Shown here one piece after another: positions 8,404 to 17,040 of a stretch of DNA of 64,000 nucleotides (position 1 is the stretch's first letter; every line of letters starts with the position of its first letter). The notes beneath the pieces are model-generated. The model saw nothing but the letters and a program-made list of their open reading frames with translations, did not search any database and was not told the origin of the DNA. The stretch comes from Jiella avicenniae (lineage in GTDB: Bacteria; Pseudomonadota; Alphaproteobacteria; Rhizobiales; Rhizobiaceae). Location of the stretch: NCBI RefSeq assembly GCF_021390325.1, contig NZ_JAJUWU010000004.1, positions 310,001 through 374,000 on the forward strand, in the 5' to 3' direction. Made by a program: the position numbers and the translations under genes.

Positions 8404-9723
8404 CTATCCGGCGGCGAGTTCGCTGACGCGCGCCGCCTCCAGGCTGTCGCGGTCCTTCTTGCGCATGCGCTCGCTCTCCGACTTGAGCTGGCCGCAGGCG
8501 GCGAAGATGTCGCGGCCGCGCGGGGTACGGATCGGCGAGGCGTAGCCGGCCTGGTTCACGGTGTCGGCGAAGCGCTCGATCTGGTCCCAGTCCGAGCAGT
8601 CGTAGGCGCTGCCCGGCCAGGGGTTGAACGGGATGAGGTTGATCTTCGCCGGGATGCCCTTGAGGATCTGCACCAGCGCCTTGGCGTCCTCCAGGCTGTC
8701 GTTGACGCCCTTCAGCATGACGTATTCGAAGGTGATCCGCCGGGCGTTCGAAAGGCCCGGATAGGCGCGGCACGCCGCGAGGAGATCCTTCAGCGGATAC
8801 TTCTTGTTGATCGGCACCAGCTCGTCGCGCAACTCGTCGCGCACGGCGTGGAGCGAGATCGCCAGCATCACGCCCATCTCCTCCCCGGCCTTTTCGATCA
8901 TCGGCACGACGCCGGAGGTCGAGAGCGTGATCCGCCGCTTCGACAAGGCAAGGCCCTCGCCATCGGAAACCACGGCCAATGCCGCCTTGACGTTGTCGAA
9001 GTTATAGAGCGGCTCGCCCATGCCCATCATCACGACGTTGGAGACGAGGCGCCCCTCCGAGGGCACGATCGCGCCGGCGGGAGTCGTGGCGTCCGGGAAG
9101 TCGCCCAGCCGATCGCGGGCCAGCAGCACCTGGCCGACGATCTCGTCGGCCGTCAGGTTGCGGACGAGGCGCTGGGTGCCGGTGTGGCAGAAGGTGCAGG
9201 TGAGGGTGCAGCCCACCTGGGAGGAGACGCAGAGCGTGCCGCGGCCTTCCTCGGGGATGTAGACCGTTTCGATCTCGACCGGGCGCCCGGCGCCCTTGGC
9301 CGGAAAGCGCAGCACCCATTTGCGGGTGCCGTCGACCGAGACCTGCTCGGTGACGATCTCCGGCCGGGCGATGGTGAAGGCTGCGGCGAGCTTCTCGCGC
9401 AGATCCCTGGAGACGTTCGCCATCTGGCCGAAGTCGGCAACGCCGCGGACATAGAGCCAGTGCCAGAGCTGGGCGACCCGCATCTTGATCTGCCGCCGCT
9501 CGACGCCGACCGAGGCCAGCGCCTCGCCGAGCTCCTCGCGCGAGAGGCCGATCAGCGAGGGCTTCTCCTCGCCGGGCGCTGTGCCCGGCACAGCCGCCGG
9601 AACGGCCTTCGACGCGATCGCCCGTTCGGCCAGCGCGTCTTCGGCCAGCGAGTTTCCGGCCAGGGCGTTTCCGGAAAGTCCGGCGCGCGCCTGCGGTACC
9701 TTCAGATCGATCGAAACGGCCAT
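8404..9723 (-). CDS. rlmN: Dual-specificity 23S rRNA/tRNA adenine-C2 methyltransferase RlmN
   Basis: Radical-SAM methyltransferase of 439 residues that methylates C2 of A2503 in 23S rRNA and A37 of some tRNAs. The cluster motif CTLTCTFC (CxxxCxxC) is present, as are [12 protein letters not shown], the [20 protein letters not shown] block and the C-terminal catalytic region LIPFNPWPG...CGQL. The N-terminus carries about 50 extra residues before the usual start of the family ([14 protein letters not shown]). That extension has a five-residue rhythm ([25 protein letters not shown]). A shorter start is not obvious in the DNA. Confidence 0.96.
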   Translation of the reverse strand: MAVSIDLKVPQARAGLSGNALAGNSLAEDALAERAIASKAVPAAVPGTAPGEEKPSLIGLSREELGEALASVGVERRQIKMRVAQLWHWLYVRGVADFGQMANVSRDLREKLAAAFTIARPEIVTEQVSVDGTRKWVLRFPAKGAGRPVEIETVYIPEEGRGTLCVSSQVGCTLTCTFCHTGTQRLVRNLTADEIVGQVLLARDRLGDFPDATTPAGAIVPSEGRLVSNVVMMGMGEPLYNFDNVKAALAVVSDGEGLALSKRRITLSTSGVVPMIEKAGEEMGVMLAISLHAVRDELRDELVPINKKYPLKDLLAACRAYPGLSNARRITFEYVMLKGVNDSLEDAKALVQILKGIPAKINLIPFNPWPGSAYDCSDWDQIERFADTVNQAGYASPIRTPRGRDIFAACGQLKSESERMRKKDRDSLEAARVSELAAG

Positions 9724-9879
9724 GACGGTCCTTCGCGGGAATGTCTCGACGTCGGCCGTTCGCGGACGTCGTCGTCGCGGGGCCCCGCCCGCGGCGGCCC
9801 GCTATTGGCGCGTGGCGCGCCACAAACCCCCTCACCCCCCCCACTTCAAGGTCCGGCGGAATTGCTTCTGCCGTCCGCT

Positions 9880-10689
9880 TCAACTCTCGTCGTTCGGAAT
9901 GTTGAGGATGTGGCCGCAGGCCTTGCAGTGGACGGCATCCGGGTCGTGCCGCGAGAGGCCGCATTGGGGGCAGGGGAAATGCACCTTCGACGGCTTGAAG
10001 ATCGCCTGGGCGAGCTGCACGAACAGGCTGATCCCGATGATCATGACGACGATCGAGGTCAGCTTGCCCCAGGAGCCGTCGAGGGTGATGTCGCCGTAGC
10101 CGGTCGTCGTCACCGAGGCGACGGTGAAGTAGAGCGCATCGAGATAGCCTTCGAGCCCGTCGTTGCGGAAGAAGGTCGTGTAGATGAAGCCCGTCGCCAG
10201 GAACAGGAAGGTGACGAGATTGACCACCGCCCGGGCCGGCAGTTCCCATTCGTCGAGGCCCTTGTGGCGCAGGGGCTGCCACAGACGGCCGGTCTTCGAC
10301 AGGGACCACAGCCGGACGATCCGCAGGAAGCCGAAATTGATCAGCGTTTCGGGCAGGAGCAGGGTGATCAGGATGAACAGGTCGAGCAGGACGACCGGCT
10401 GTTTCAGCCTGTGCCAGGGCCGTCGGGAGGCGAGCAGGCGCGCGCCGATGTCGATCGCCAGAACGGCGGCGACGCTGTAGTCGACATAGAGAAACGCCTC
10501 GGTGTTCTTCAGGACCGGCTGGGCGATGAACAGGGCGATGATGGCGAGATCGACGATCAGCGCCGCCGCCTGGAAGCGCAGCGCCGCCCGGCTGTCGCCG
10601 TGATAGAGACGGCGCAGCGTCGTCCTCAGCCGCGCGAAGGGCCGTTCGTAGCGTGGTACGGCGTCGCTCGGCCGCCTCGATCCGGGCAT
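9880..10689 (-). CDS. Potassium channel family protein with C-terminal zinc ribbon
   Basis: A 269-residue ion-channel protein from the ATG at 10689. The N-terminal half has four hydrophobic segments, including an S4-like stretch with spaced arginines (LRIVRLWSLSKTGRL). Then come a pore helix and the potassium filter TTTGYGD at about 193-199, and a last membrane helix. After the pore a short tail holds two CxxC pairs (CPQC...CKAC) that look like a zinc ribbon, which is uncommon for this family. It probably forms a tetramer in the inner membrane. Frame upstream of 10689 is low-complexity and unlikely to be translated. Confidence 0.88.
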   Translation of the reverse strand: MPGSRRPSDAVPRYERPFARLRTTLRRLYHGDSRAALRFQAAALIVDLAIIALFIAQPVLKNTEAFLYVDYSVAAVLAIDIGARLLASRRPWHRLKQPVVLLDLFILITLLLPETLINFGFLRIVRLWSLSKTGRLWQPLRHKGLDEWELPARAVVNLVTFLFLATGFIYTTFFRNDGLEGYLDALYFTVASVTTTGYGDITLDGSWGKLTSIVVMIIGISLFVQLAQAIFKPSKVHFPCPQCGLSRHDPDAVHCKACGHILNIPNDES

Positions 10690-10936
10690 GGTCTTCCTTT
10701 GCAAGCTCGGCGGCGCAGATAGGGCGGATGTCGGTGCCGGCCGACCCCGCCTCCGTGTCGGCGGCGGGGACGCCGGCGCGTCCGGCCCTGCGACGGGCCG
10801 GAGACTTCGCCGCCGTTTCCCGGGACCGACGGAACTTGCGGTAGCCGATCGAAGCGGGCATCTGCAATGCTTCCCGAATCCGATCGGCGATTGCACATCG
10901 CGGCGCATCGGCACGCCGCATCATGGGAGTTCATCG

Positions 10937-11236
10937 ATGAGCGAGACGCTCGGACCGCGGATTTCGATCACCTACTGCACCCAGTGCCAATGGCTGCTCC
11001 GGGCGGCCTGGATGGCCCAGGAACTGCTGTCGACCTTCGGCCCGGATCTCGGCGAGGTGGCGCTCGTCCCCGGCACCGGCGGCGTCTTCGAGATCCGCTA
11101 CCGGGACGCGAGCGGCGAGGCGCCGATCTGGGACCGCAAGACCGACGGCGGCTTTCCCGAGGCCAAGGTCCTCAAGCAGCGCGTGCGCGACAGGCTCGAT
11201 CCCGGCCGCGATCTCGGCCACAGCGACCGGAAATGA
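10937..11236 (+). CDS. SelT/SelW/SelH-family (Rdx) thioredoxin-fold protein
   Basis: A 99-residue protein with the Rdx-family motif ITYCTQCQW near the N-terminus (Cys-x-x-Cys in place of the Cys-x-x-Sec of animal selenoprotein W) and the C-terminal block GTGGVFEIRY...WDRKTDGGFPEAK. The ATG at 10937 is chosen because family members start here and TGGGAG precedes it. The cytoplasmic redox role is inferred from the family, and no substrate is known. It stands alone, divergent from the potassium channel gene. Confidence 0.9.
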   Translation: MSETLGPRISITYCTQCQWLLRAAWMAQELLSTFGPDLGEVALVPGTGGVFEIRYRDASGEAPIWDRKTDGGFPEAKVLKQRVRDRLDPGRDLGHSDRK

Positions 11237-11578
11237 GGGGAGGGGAACGCGGTGGCGTGCTGGCTGCCCGTCCGTCGTCGACGGCCACGCACGAACCGAG
11301 CCGGACAACGCATGGACGGCCCCTGAAGGCTGGACGGACTGGCCATCCCACCATGGGGACCCAGCATGCAGTTCTGGAAACGGCCGGTCCTCGAAGTCGC
11401 CATCCGGCTGCCGCCTCGGCTTCGCACGTTGCTTCTTTCCTCGTTTCACCGGTGCTCGAAGCGAGGTCGGATGGTCCCCCACCGCGTCGGCCATAGCCGT
11501 TCGCTATTGTGTTCATGCCGACATGTCATTTGCATTTATGGGGTTGAGCCGTAGCGTAGCCGGGCGGAGGACTCACAA
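11237..11578. other. Intergenic region, 342 bp, upstream of the ThDP-enzyme operon
   Basis: No supported gene. Short frames on both strands (for example 11366-11554 plus and 11172-11516 minus) are rich in Arg, Pro and Ser and resemble nothing. The last 70 bases are less G+C-rich (TTGTGTTCATG...CATTTATGG) and probably hold the promoter of the operon starting at 11579. I cannot fix its elements. GGAGG at 11566-11570 is the ribosome site. Confidence 0.45.
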
Positions 11579-13270
11579 ATGCATCATGCTCATACGCAGA
11601 CGCCGGTCATGGTCGAGGCGGCGGACATCCTGCTCCGGCAGCTTCGCCGCCAGGGAATCGACTTCCTGTTCGCCAATGGCGGGACGGACTTCCCGCCGAT
11701 CGTCGAAGCCTATTCACGAGCCGAAAACGACGGCACCGATCTGCCACGCCCGATGGTCGTGCCCCATGAGAACGCCGCCGTCGCCATGGCCCATGGCGTG
11801 TGGCTGGCGACGGGGCGCATGCAGGCGGTCATGGTGCATGTGAACGTCGGCACGGCGAACACGATCAATGCGGTGATGGACGCCTCGCGCGAGCAGGTGC
11901 CGCTTCTGGTGCTCGCCGGGCGCTCGCCCTTTTCCGAAAAGGGCCGTCACGGCACCCGGACCCGCTACATCCACTGGGCCCAGGAGATGTTCGACCAGGC
12001 GGGGATGATCCGCGAGGCGGTCAAATGGGACTATGAGCTGCACCTGCCGGAACAGACCGCGGACGTCGTCGCGCGGGCCTGCGAGGTCGCCGAAAGTACG
12101 CCGAAGGGGCCGGTCTATCTGACGTTGCCCCGCGACGTGCTGGCGGCCCCCAGTATCGAACCCGACACCGTGCCGCCGCGTCCGCCGGTGCGCGCGGGTG
12201 CTCCTCATGCCGAACATGTCGCGGCCATGTCCGAGGCGCTGTCCGCGGCCGAACGCCCGGTCATCGTCACCGCCAATGCCGGGCGTAGCGCGCTTGCCTT
12301 CGAGCTTCTCTCGACGCTTGCCGAGCGCCATGCGATCCCGGTCGCCAATCTGCACCAGCGCTTCGTGTCGATCGCATCCGACCATCCGATGAATGCCGGC
12401 CACGACCCGGCGCCCCATGTGCGCGAGGCCGATGTCGTCGTGGTCCTCGATTGCGACGTGCCCTGGATTCCGAATTTCACCAACCCGCCGGAAGGCTGCA
12501 AGGTGTTCCATGTCGGCGAGGATCCGGTCTTCGCGCGGTATCCGATGCGCAGCTTTCCCTCGGATATCTCGATCGCCGCCGAGCCGGCGATGGTGCTGTC
12601 GGCCCTTCTGGAAGCGATGGTTCCGGACGAGGCCATGATCTCGAAGCGGCGCGAGCGCCTGACGCCGAAGATCGCCGCGAGCCGAAAGGCGCTGGCCGCC
12701 AAGGCCGAGCCGAAAGACGCGCTGACGCCGGAATATGTGAGCCGGGTGATCGGCGAACTGGCCGGGCCGGAGGCGGTGATCGTCAACGAATATCCGCTGC
12801 GCGTCGAGCATTGCGAGCGCACCTTGCCCGGCACCTATTACGGCCTTTCGCCCGCCGGCGGTCTCGGCTGGGGATTGGGCGCGGCGCTCGGCATCAAGCT
12901 CGCGTCGCCGGAGAAGACGGTGATCGCCACGCTCGGCGACGGCGCCTACATCTTCGCCAATCCCACCGCCTGCCACTGGGCGGCCGAGGCCCATGGCATT
13001 CCGGTGCTCACCATCATCTTCAACAATGCTCTCCATGGCGCGGTCCGCAACGCCACGATGGCCATGTATCCGCAAGGGGCGGCGGCCAAGAGCGCGGGCC
13101 GGATGCTCGCCGATCTCTCCCCGTCTCCCGCCTTCGAGTGCCTTGCCGGCGCCGAGGGCCATGGCGAGCGGGTGGAGACCGTCGACGGGCTGAAACCCGC
13201 CCTGGAGCGGGCGCTGGCGGCGGTTGCCGAGGGACGGCAGGCGTTGGTCAACGTGGTGGTGGACTACTGA
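11579..13270 (+). CDS. ThDP-dependent enzyme of the acetolactate synthase / benzoylformate decarboxylase family
   Basis: A 563-residue ThDP enzyme with the three usual domains. The N-terminal PYR domain has the catalytic glutamate in VPHENAAVAMAHG. The central FAD/nucleotide-like domain follows. The C-terminal PP domain has the ThDP motif GDGAYIF...FNN. GGAGG precedes the ATG. It is the first gene of a tight operon: its TGA shares an A with the ATG of the FMN dehydrogenase. That pairing, a 2-hydroxyacid dehydrogenase followed by a 2-oxoacid decarboxylase or lyase, recalls mandelate dehydrogenase with benzoylformate decarboxylase. The substrate is unproven, and acetolactate synthase itself is unlikely because no regulatory subunit is present. 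Confidence 0.85.
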   Translation: MHHAHTQTPVMVEAADILLRQLRRQGIDFLFANGGTDFPPIVEAYSRAENDGTDLPRPMVVPHENAAVAMAHGVWLATGRMQAVMVHVNVGTANTINAVMDASREQVPLLVLAGRSPFSEKGRHGTRTRYIHWAQEMFDQAGMIREAVKWDYELHLPEQTADVVARACEVAESTPKGPVYLTLPRDVLAAPSIEPDTVPPRPPVRAGAPHAEHVAAMSEALSAAERPVIVTANAGRSALAFELLSTLAERHAIPVANLHQRFVSIASDHPMNAGHDPAPHVREADVVVVLDCDVPWIPNFTNPPEGCKVFHVGEDPVFARYPMRSFPSDISIAAEPAMVLSALLEAMVPDEAMISKRRERLTPKIAASRKALAAKAEPKDALTPEYVSRVIGELAGPEAVIVNEYPLRVEHCERTLPGTYYGLSPAGGLGWGLGAALGIKLASPEKTVIATLGDGAYIFANPTACHWAAEAHGIPVLTIIFNNALHGAVRNATMAMYPQGAAAKSAGRMLADLSPSPAFECLAGAEGHGERVETVDGLKPALERALAAVAEGRQALVNVVVDY

Positions 13271-14523
13271 TGGCGCGCTCGGGCGGATGGGGCGCCGGCT
13301 CGCGCAGCGACGCGGCGTCCCAGGCATTGCAGCGTCATCCGACCTATGAGTTCCTGGAAGCGCGGGCGAAGCGCCGTATCCCGCGCTTTGCCTGGGATTT
13401 CGTCCATGGCGGCACCGGCGCGGACTACGGCATCGACGTCAACCGCCGGGCGCTGGACGGCGTCGAGATCGTCCCGCGCTATGGCGTGATGGGCAAGGCC
13501 GCGACGGAAACGGAGATCTTCGGACGCCGCTACTCCGCGCCGATCGGCATCTCGCCCGTCGGCATGGATGCGCTCGCCTGGCCGGGCAGCTCACGCTGCC
13601 TGGCGCGGGCCGCCCGCGACGAGAACATCCCCTACATCACCGGCACCCTGGCCGACAGCGCGCTGGAAGAGGTGGCCGAGATCGCCGGGCCGAACGCCTG
13701 GCTGCAGCTCTACGGCTTTCCGCGGGACGACCATCGGGTGACGTTCGACATGATCGCCCGGGCGGAAGCCGCCGGCATGTCGGCGATCGTCGCGACGCTC
13801 GACGCGCCGGTTCGCGCCAAGCGCCCGCGGGATCTCGCCAATCGGCTCGTCGTCCCCTTCCGCACGCGGCCCTCGACCGTCTGGCAGGTCGCGACTTCGC
13901 CCGCCTGGGTGCGCGCGCTGATGAAGGCCGGCATGCCCGGCTTCGGTTCGATTGCGCGCTACGTGGACGGCGAGCCGACCCTCGACCGGGTGGCGTCCTT
14001 CGTGCAGAAGGAGCTGATCGGAAGTTTCAGCTGGGACGAGGTTTCCCGCATGCGCCGGGCCTTTTCGCGCGCCGTCGTCGTCAAGGGCGTTCTGCATCCC
14101 GACGATGCCGAGCGCGCCGTCTCGGCCGGTGTCGATGCGATCATGGTGTCGAACCATGGTGGCCGCCAGTCCGACGCCGCGCCCGCGCCGATCGACGTGC
14201 TTCCGGGGATCGTCGACCGGGTCGCGGGTCGCGCGAAAATCCTGTTCGACAGCGGCATCCGCTCCGGCCTCGATGCCGCCCGGGCGATCGCGCTCGGGGC
14301 CGACGCGGTCTTTTGCGGCCGCGCCTTTCTCTGGGGTCTGGGCGCCGCCGGCGACGAGGGCGGCGCCTTCGTCGCGCGGATGCTGCGCGAGGAGCTCGCC
14401 GTCGCCATGGCCCAGTCCGGCGCGTGGACCGTGCCGGAGCTGCGCGAGGCGACGATCCGTCATGTCGGTCGCTTCGACTTCCCGGCCCGCGCCGCGCAAT
14501 CCGTCCCGCTCGCGGCCCAATGA
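13270..14523 (+). CDS. FMN-dependent alpha-hydroxyacid dehydrogenase
   Basis: A 417-residue enzyme of the glycolate oxidase / L-lactate / (S)-mandelate dehydrogenase family. The active-site block SNHGGRQSD holds the catalytic histidine and an arginine. Phosphate- and FMN-binding segments LFDSGIRSGLDAARA and GADAVFCGRAFLWG follow. It oxidises a 2-hydroxyacid to a 2-oxoacid with FMN. The start overlaps the ThDP-enzyme stop by one base and its end overlaps the next gene by four, so the three genes are co-translated. Together with the ThDP enzyme it could turn a hydroxyacid into an aldehyde one carbon shorter. The real substrate is not visible. Confidence 0.9.
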   Translation: MARSGGWGAGSRSDAASQALQRHPTYEFLEARAKRRIPRFAWDFVHGGTGADYGIDVNRRALDGVEIVPRYGVMGKAATETEIFGRRYSAPIGISPVGMDALAWPGSSRCLARAARDENIPYITGTLADSALEEVAEIAGPNAWLQLYGFPRDDHRVTFDMIARAEAAGMSAIVATLDAPVRAKRPRDLANRLVVPFRTRPSTVWQVATSPAWVRALMKAGMPGFGSIARYVDGEPTLDRVASFVQKELIGSFSWDEVSRMRRAFSRAVVVKGVLHPDDAERAVSAGVDAIMVSNHGGRQSDAAPAPIDVLPGIVDRVAGRAKILFDSGIRSGLDAARAIALGADAVFCGRAFLWGLGAAGDEGGAFVARMLREELAVAMAQSGAWTVPELREATIRHVGRFDFPARAAQSVPLAAQ

Positions 14524-15011
14524 GCACGCCGCAGGAAATCCCGCCGCTCTGGGACTGGACGCTCGAGCGCTATCGCCGCGACGGCGTCGCGCCTCTCTGT
14601 CTCGCGCTGCAGGAGCGCCACGGCGCGGACGTCAATCTCCTCTTCCTCGCGCTCTGGCTCGCCGCCACCGGCCGCGCGCTCTCGCCCGATGACGATCCGG
14701 GCGTGGCCGTCGCGGCGTGGCACAGAGAGATCGTCCTCCCGCTCCGCAGCGCCCGGCGCGCGATGAAGGGCTGGCCAATGCCCGAAAACCGCCCGACCCC
14801 GGAGGAACGGGATAGGGTTCGCGCGAAACTCCAGGCAGTCGAGATCGAGACCGAAAAGCTGGAGCTGGGGCTTCTGGAGGCATGGTCGACGGGCGCGGAG
14901 CTGGCTCCGGCGGATGCGAGTCCCGCCACCGCGCTCGCCAATCTCCGCCACGTCCTGCCGGCGGCGAGCGACGATCCCGGCCTCGCGAAGCTGGCGGAAT
15001 TAGCCGACTAA
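14520..15011 (+). CDS. TIGR02444 family protein
   Basis: A 163-residue protein matching the TIGR02444 family: WDWTLERYRRDGVAPLCLAL, then DVNLLFLALWLA and VLPLRSARRAMKGWP. The family is widespread in proteobacteria and has no assigned function. It is predicted soluble and mostly helical. Its ATG overlaps the end of the FMN dehydrogenase gene by 4 bp (ATGA). Why it is coupled to this operon is unclear, since in many genomes it lies near unrelated housekeeping genes. Confidence 0.85.
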   Translation: MSTPQEIPPLWDWTLERYRRDGVAPLCLALQERHGADVNLLFLALWLAATGRALSPDDDPGVAVAAWHREIVLPLRSARRAMKGWPMPENRPTPEERDRVRAKLQAVEIETEKLELGLLEAWSTGAELAPADASPATALANLRHVLPAASDDPGLAKLAELAD

Positions 15012-15135
15012 GTATACGGTCTCTCCGAGCTGTCTCAGATTGCTCGGCCGTCCACACACTCGTGGCGCGCTCGATGAACCCATGGTTTCGACGCTCGCGT
15101 GAGGCCAGGATTTCGGCAGCCCACATCTCAACGGC

Positions 15136-15262
15136 GTCATCCTCGGGCCTGTCCCGAGGATCTACTACCGGTGACACGACAGAAGCGTCACCCGGCGATC
15201 TTCCTCCCTCGGAGAGCCCCACGAACAGCCCGGTAGATCCTCGGGACAAGCCCGAGGATGAC
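15136..15262. repeat. Paired palindromic intergenic repeat
   Basis: The 320-bp gap 15012-15331 contains two inverted copies of a 30-bp palindromic unit. One (15136-15165) begins GTCATCCTCGGGCCTGTCCC. The other (15232-15262) is its near-perfect reverse complement and begins GGTAGATCCTCGGGACAAGC. Each copy is itself a hairpin (CCTCGGG / CCCGAGG). About 65 bp separate them. Palindromic GTCATCC...GGATGAC units of this kind are scattered through many alphaproteobacterial genomes. No gene is seen in the rest of the gap. Confidence 0.8.
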
Positions 15263-15331
15263 GGCGCGGAGGGGCGTCCGGATTTCATCGAAATCCGCGT
15301 GGCTCGACCAATTGATCTGCGGCGCGTCCAA

Positions 15332-15922
15332 TCAAGCGTCCGTATCCTTCCACCGCCGCACCGTCCCGAGGTCGATGTCGAAGAGGTCGAGCACCCGCCC
15401 GATCGTGTGGTCGACCATGTCCATCAGCGTTTCGGGCTTGGCATAGAAGGCCGGCACCGGGGGGGCGATGATCGCGCCCATTTCGGAGAGTTGGGTCATC
15501 GTCCGGAGATGGCCGGTGTGGAGCGGCGTTTCGCGCAGCATGAGGACGAGGCGGCGGCGCTCCTTCAGGACGACGTCGGCTGCACGGGTGAGCAGCGTCG
15601 AGGTGACGCCGCCGGAAATCTCCGACATCGAGCGGATCGAGCAGGGCGCGACGATCATGCCCATGGTCTTGAACGAGCCCGACGAGATCGAGGCCGCAAT
15701 GTCCTCCTGACGCCAGGCGACGTCCGCCAACGCCCGGATCTCGGCGATCTTCATGGTCGTCTCGTAGGCGGCGGTGATTTCCGCCGAGCGCGACATGATC
15801 AGATGCGTTTCGATGGGCGTGTCTTTGAGCAGTTCGAGCAGACGAATCCCGTAGATCGTGCCGGAGGCCCCGGAAATGCCGACGATCAGCCGCTGGCGCG
15901 GTCCTGTTGCCCTGTCTGTCAT
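15332..15922 (-). CDS. ubiX: UbiX-type flavin prenyltransferase
   Basis: A 196-residue flavoprotein that makes prenylated FMN, the cofactor of UbiD-type decarboxylases. The nucleotide-binding loop GISGASGTIYG, the APCSIRSMSEI block and the RETPLHTGHLRTM segment are diagnostic. It is downstream of the LysR gene on the same strand, and only that regulator separates it from the divergent UbiD gene. Its job is therefore most likely to supply cofactor to that UbiD (HmfG role in furan clusters) rather than ubiquinone synthesis. A housekeeping role cannot be excluded. Confidence 0.93.
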   Translation of the reverse strand: MTDRATGPRQRLIVGISGASGTIYGIRLLELLKDTPIETHLIMSRSAEITAAYETTMKIAEIRALADVAWRQEDIAASISSGSFKTMGMIVAPCSIRSMSEISGGVTSTLLTRAADVVLKERRRLVLMLRETPLHTGHLRTMTQLSEMGAIIAPPVPAFYAKPETLMDMVDHTIGRVLDLFDIDLGTVRRWKDTDA

Positions 15923-16011
15923 CGTCCTCCCCGCGGTGCGCCGAACGACACGGGAGCATGCGGGCTCATCACGGTCCAGTGCTTTCCGGCGATGATTGTC
16001 ATAGCGCGCCG

Positions 16012-16935
16012 TTATGGCGTCGCGCCGATCGCCTTGGTCAGATCGGACGAGACCTCGATCATGCGCTCGCGCAATTCCTCGACGAAAAGTTCGGCTGCCC
16101 GGCTGAGGGGCCGCGCCGTGTTCGACAGACAGACGAGCCGGCGGGGCACCGAAGGCACGATGGGGTGCATGCGCAACCGCCCGGTTCGCAAGGCCCGATG
16201 GACTGCGATCGGCGGCAGGATGGTGGCAAAGCCGCTGTCGGGCAGGAACTCTTCGATGGTCTTCAACTCGTCGAACTCGAAACGCGGCGCAAGCGTCGCG
16301 TCATGGGCCGAAAACGCCGCGTCGATGATCAGGCGCAGCCCATGGCGTTGCGAGGGGATGACGAGATCGCGCTCGGCCGCCTCGCGGGGATGGAGCGTCG
16401 CCGGCAGGGGCGGATGGGCGATGTCACAGATCAGCGCCAGATCCTCGTTGATGATCGGCAGCGTGTCGAACCCCCGGCCGCCCCGCGATGGCGTGTTGAC
16501 GATGACGAGGTCGAGCTGGGCCGTCCGCAGCATCTCGATCAAATCCGTCGTGTAGCCGCCGGTCGCGCGCAGCGTCACCTCCGGATAGCGGCCGTGGAAG
16601 ATACGGAGCGTCTCCGACAGTGCATTGTTGGCGACGGAGGAGACCGCGCCCAATGAGACGTGGCCCTTCACCGTATCGCCGCCGATCGTCAGCGCGCGCC
16701 GCGCCTGTTCCACCTCGCGCAGGATCGGCTGGAAGCGGCGATAGGCATCGTCGCCGGCATGGGTGGGCACCATGCCCTTGGGCGTCCGGTAGAACAGCTT
16801 TTGCCCGATCGATTCTTCCAGCCGCGCGAGCTGCACGCTGACGGCCGGCTGCACGATGTTGAGCCGCTCGGCGGCGCGGGTGACCGACGCCTCCTCGTAC
16901 ATCGCGACGAAATAGCTCATCTGCCGAAGATCCAT
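16012..16935 (-). CDS. LysR-family transcriptional regulator
   Basis: A 307-residue regulator from the ATG at 16935 (preceded by GGGAGGGGAAGC). Residues 1-60 form the winged helix-turn-helix (ASVTRAAERLNIVQPAVSVQ). The rest is the effector-binding domain. It is divergent from the UbiD gene with 105 bp between them, and upstream of ubiX. LysR proteins of this arrangement usually activate the divergent operon in response to a substrate or intermediate, so a furan- or aromatic-carboxylate is the likely signal. That part is inference from position. Confidence 0.93.
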   Translation of the reverse strand: MDLRQMSYFVAMYEEASVTRAAERLNIVQPAVSVQLARLEESIGQKLFYRTPKGMVPTHAGDDAYRRFQPILREVEQARRALTIGGDTVKGHVSLGAVSSVANNALSETLRIFHGRYPEVTLRATGGYTTDLIEMLRTAQLDLVIVNTPSRGGRGFDTLPIINEDLALICDIAHPPLPATLHPREAAERDLVIPSQRHGLRLIIDAAFSAHDATLAPRFEFDELKTIEEFLPDSGFATILPPIAVHRALRTGRLRMHPIVPSVPRRLVCLSNTARPLSRAAELFVEELRERMIEVSSDLTKAIGATP

Positions 16936-16961
16936 CGCTTCCCCTCCCATAACGCAACGAT

Positions 16962-16992
16962 ATGGATGCCATCATCCCAAATTGTTGGCAAT
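16962..16992. promoter_or_regulatory. Candidate LysR operator between lysR and the UbiD operon
   Basis: Two short palindromes lie about 20 bp apart (centre to centre) in the 105-bp divergent gap: ATGG-ATG-CCAT at 16962-16972 and ATTG-TTGG-CAAT at 16981-16992. Spaced dyads of this size fit the binding and activation sites of a LysR tetramer. I infer the role from position only. Confidence 0.4.
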
Positions 16993-17040
16993 GATGCCTC
17001 GGACCGCACTAGCCTCGAAATCGGCAAGGGAGGACGCCAA

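Noticed and set aside
11172-11516. A 114-codon minus-strand frame in the gap before the ThDP gene.
   Set aside because: No ribosome site, Arg/Pro/Ser-rich composition and no likeness to known proteins.
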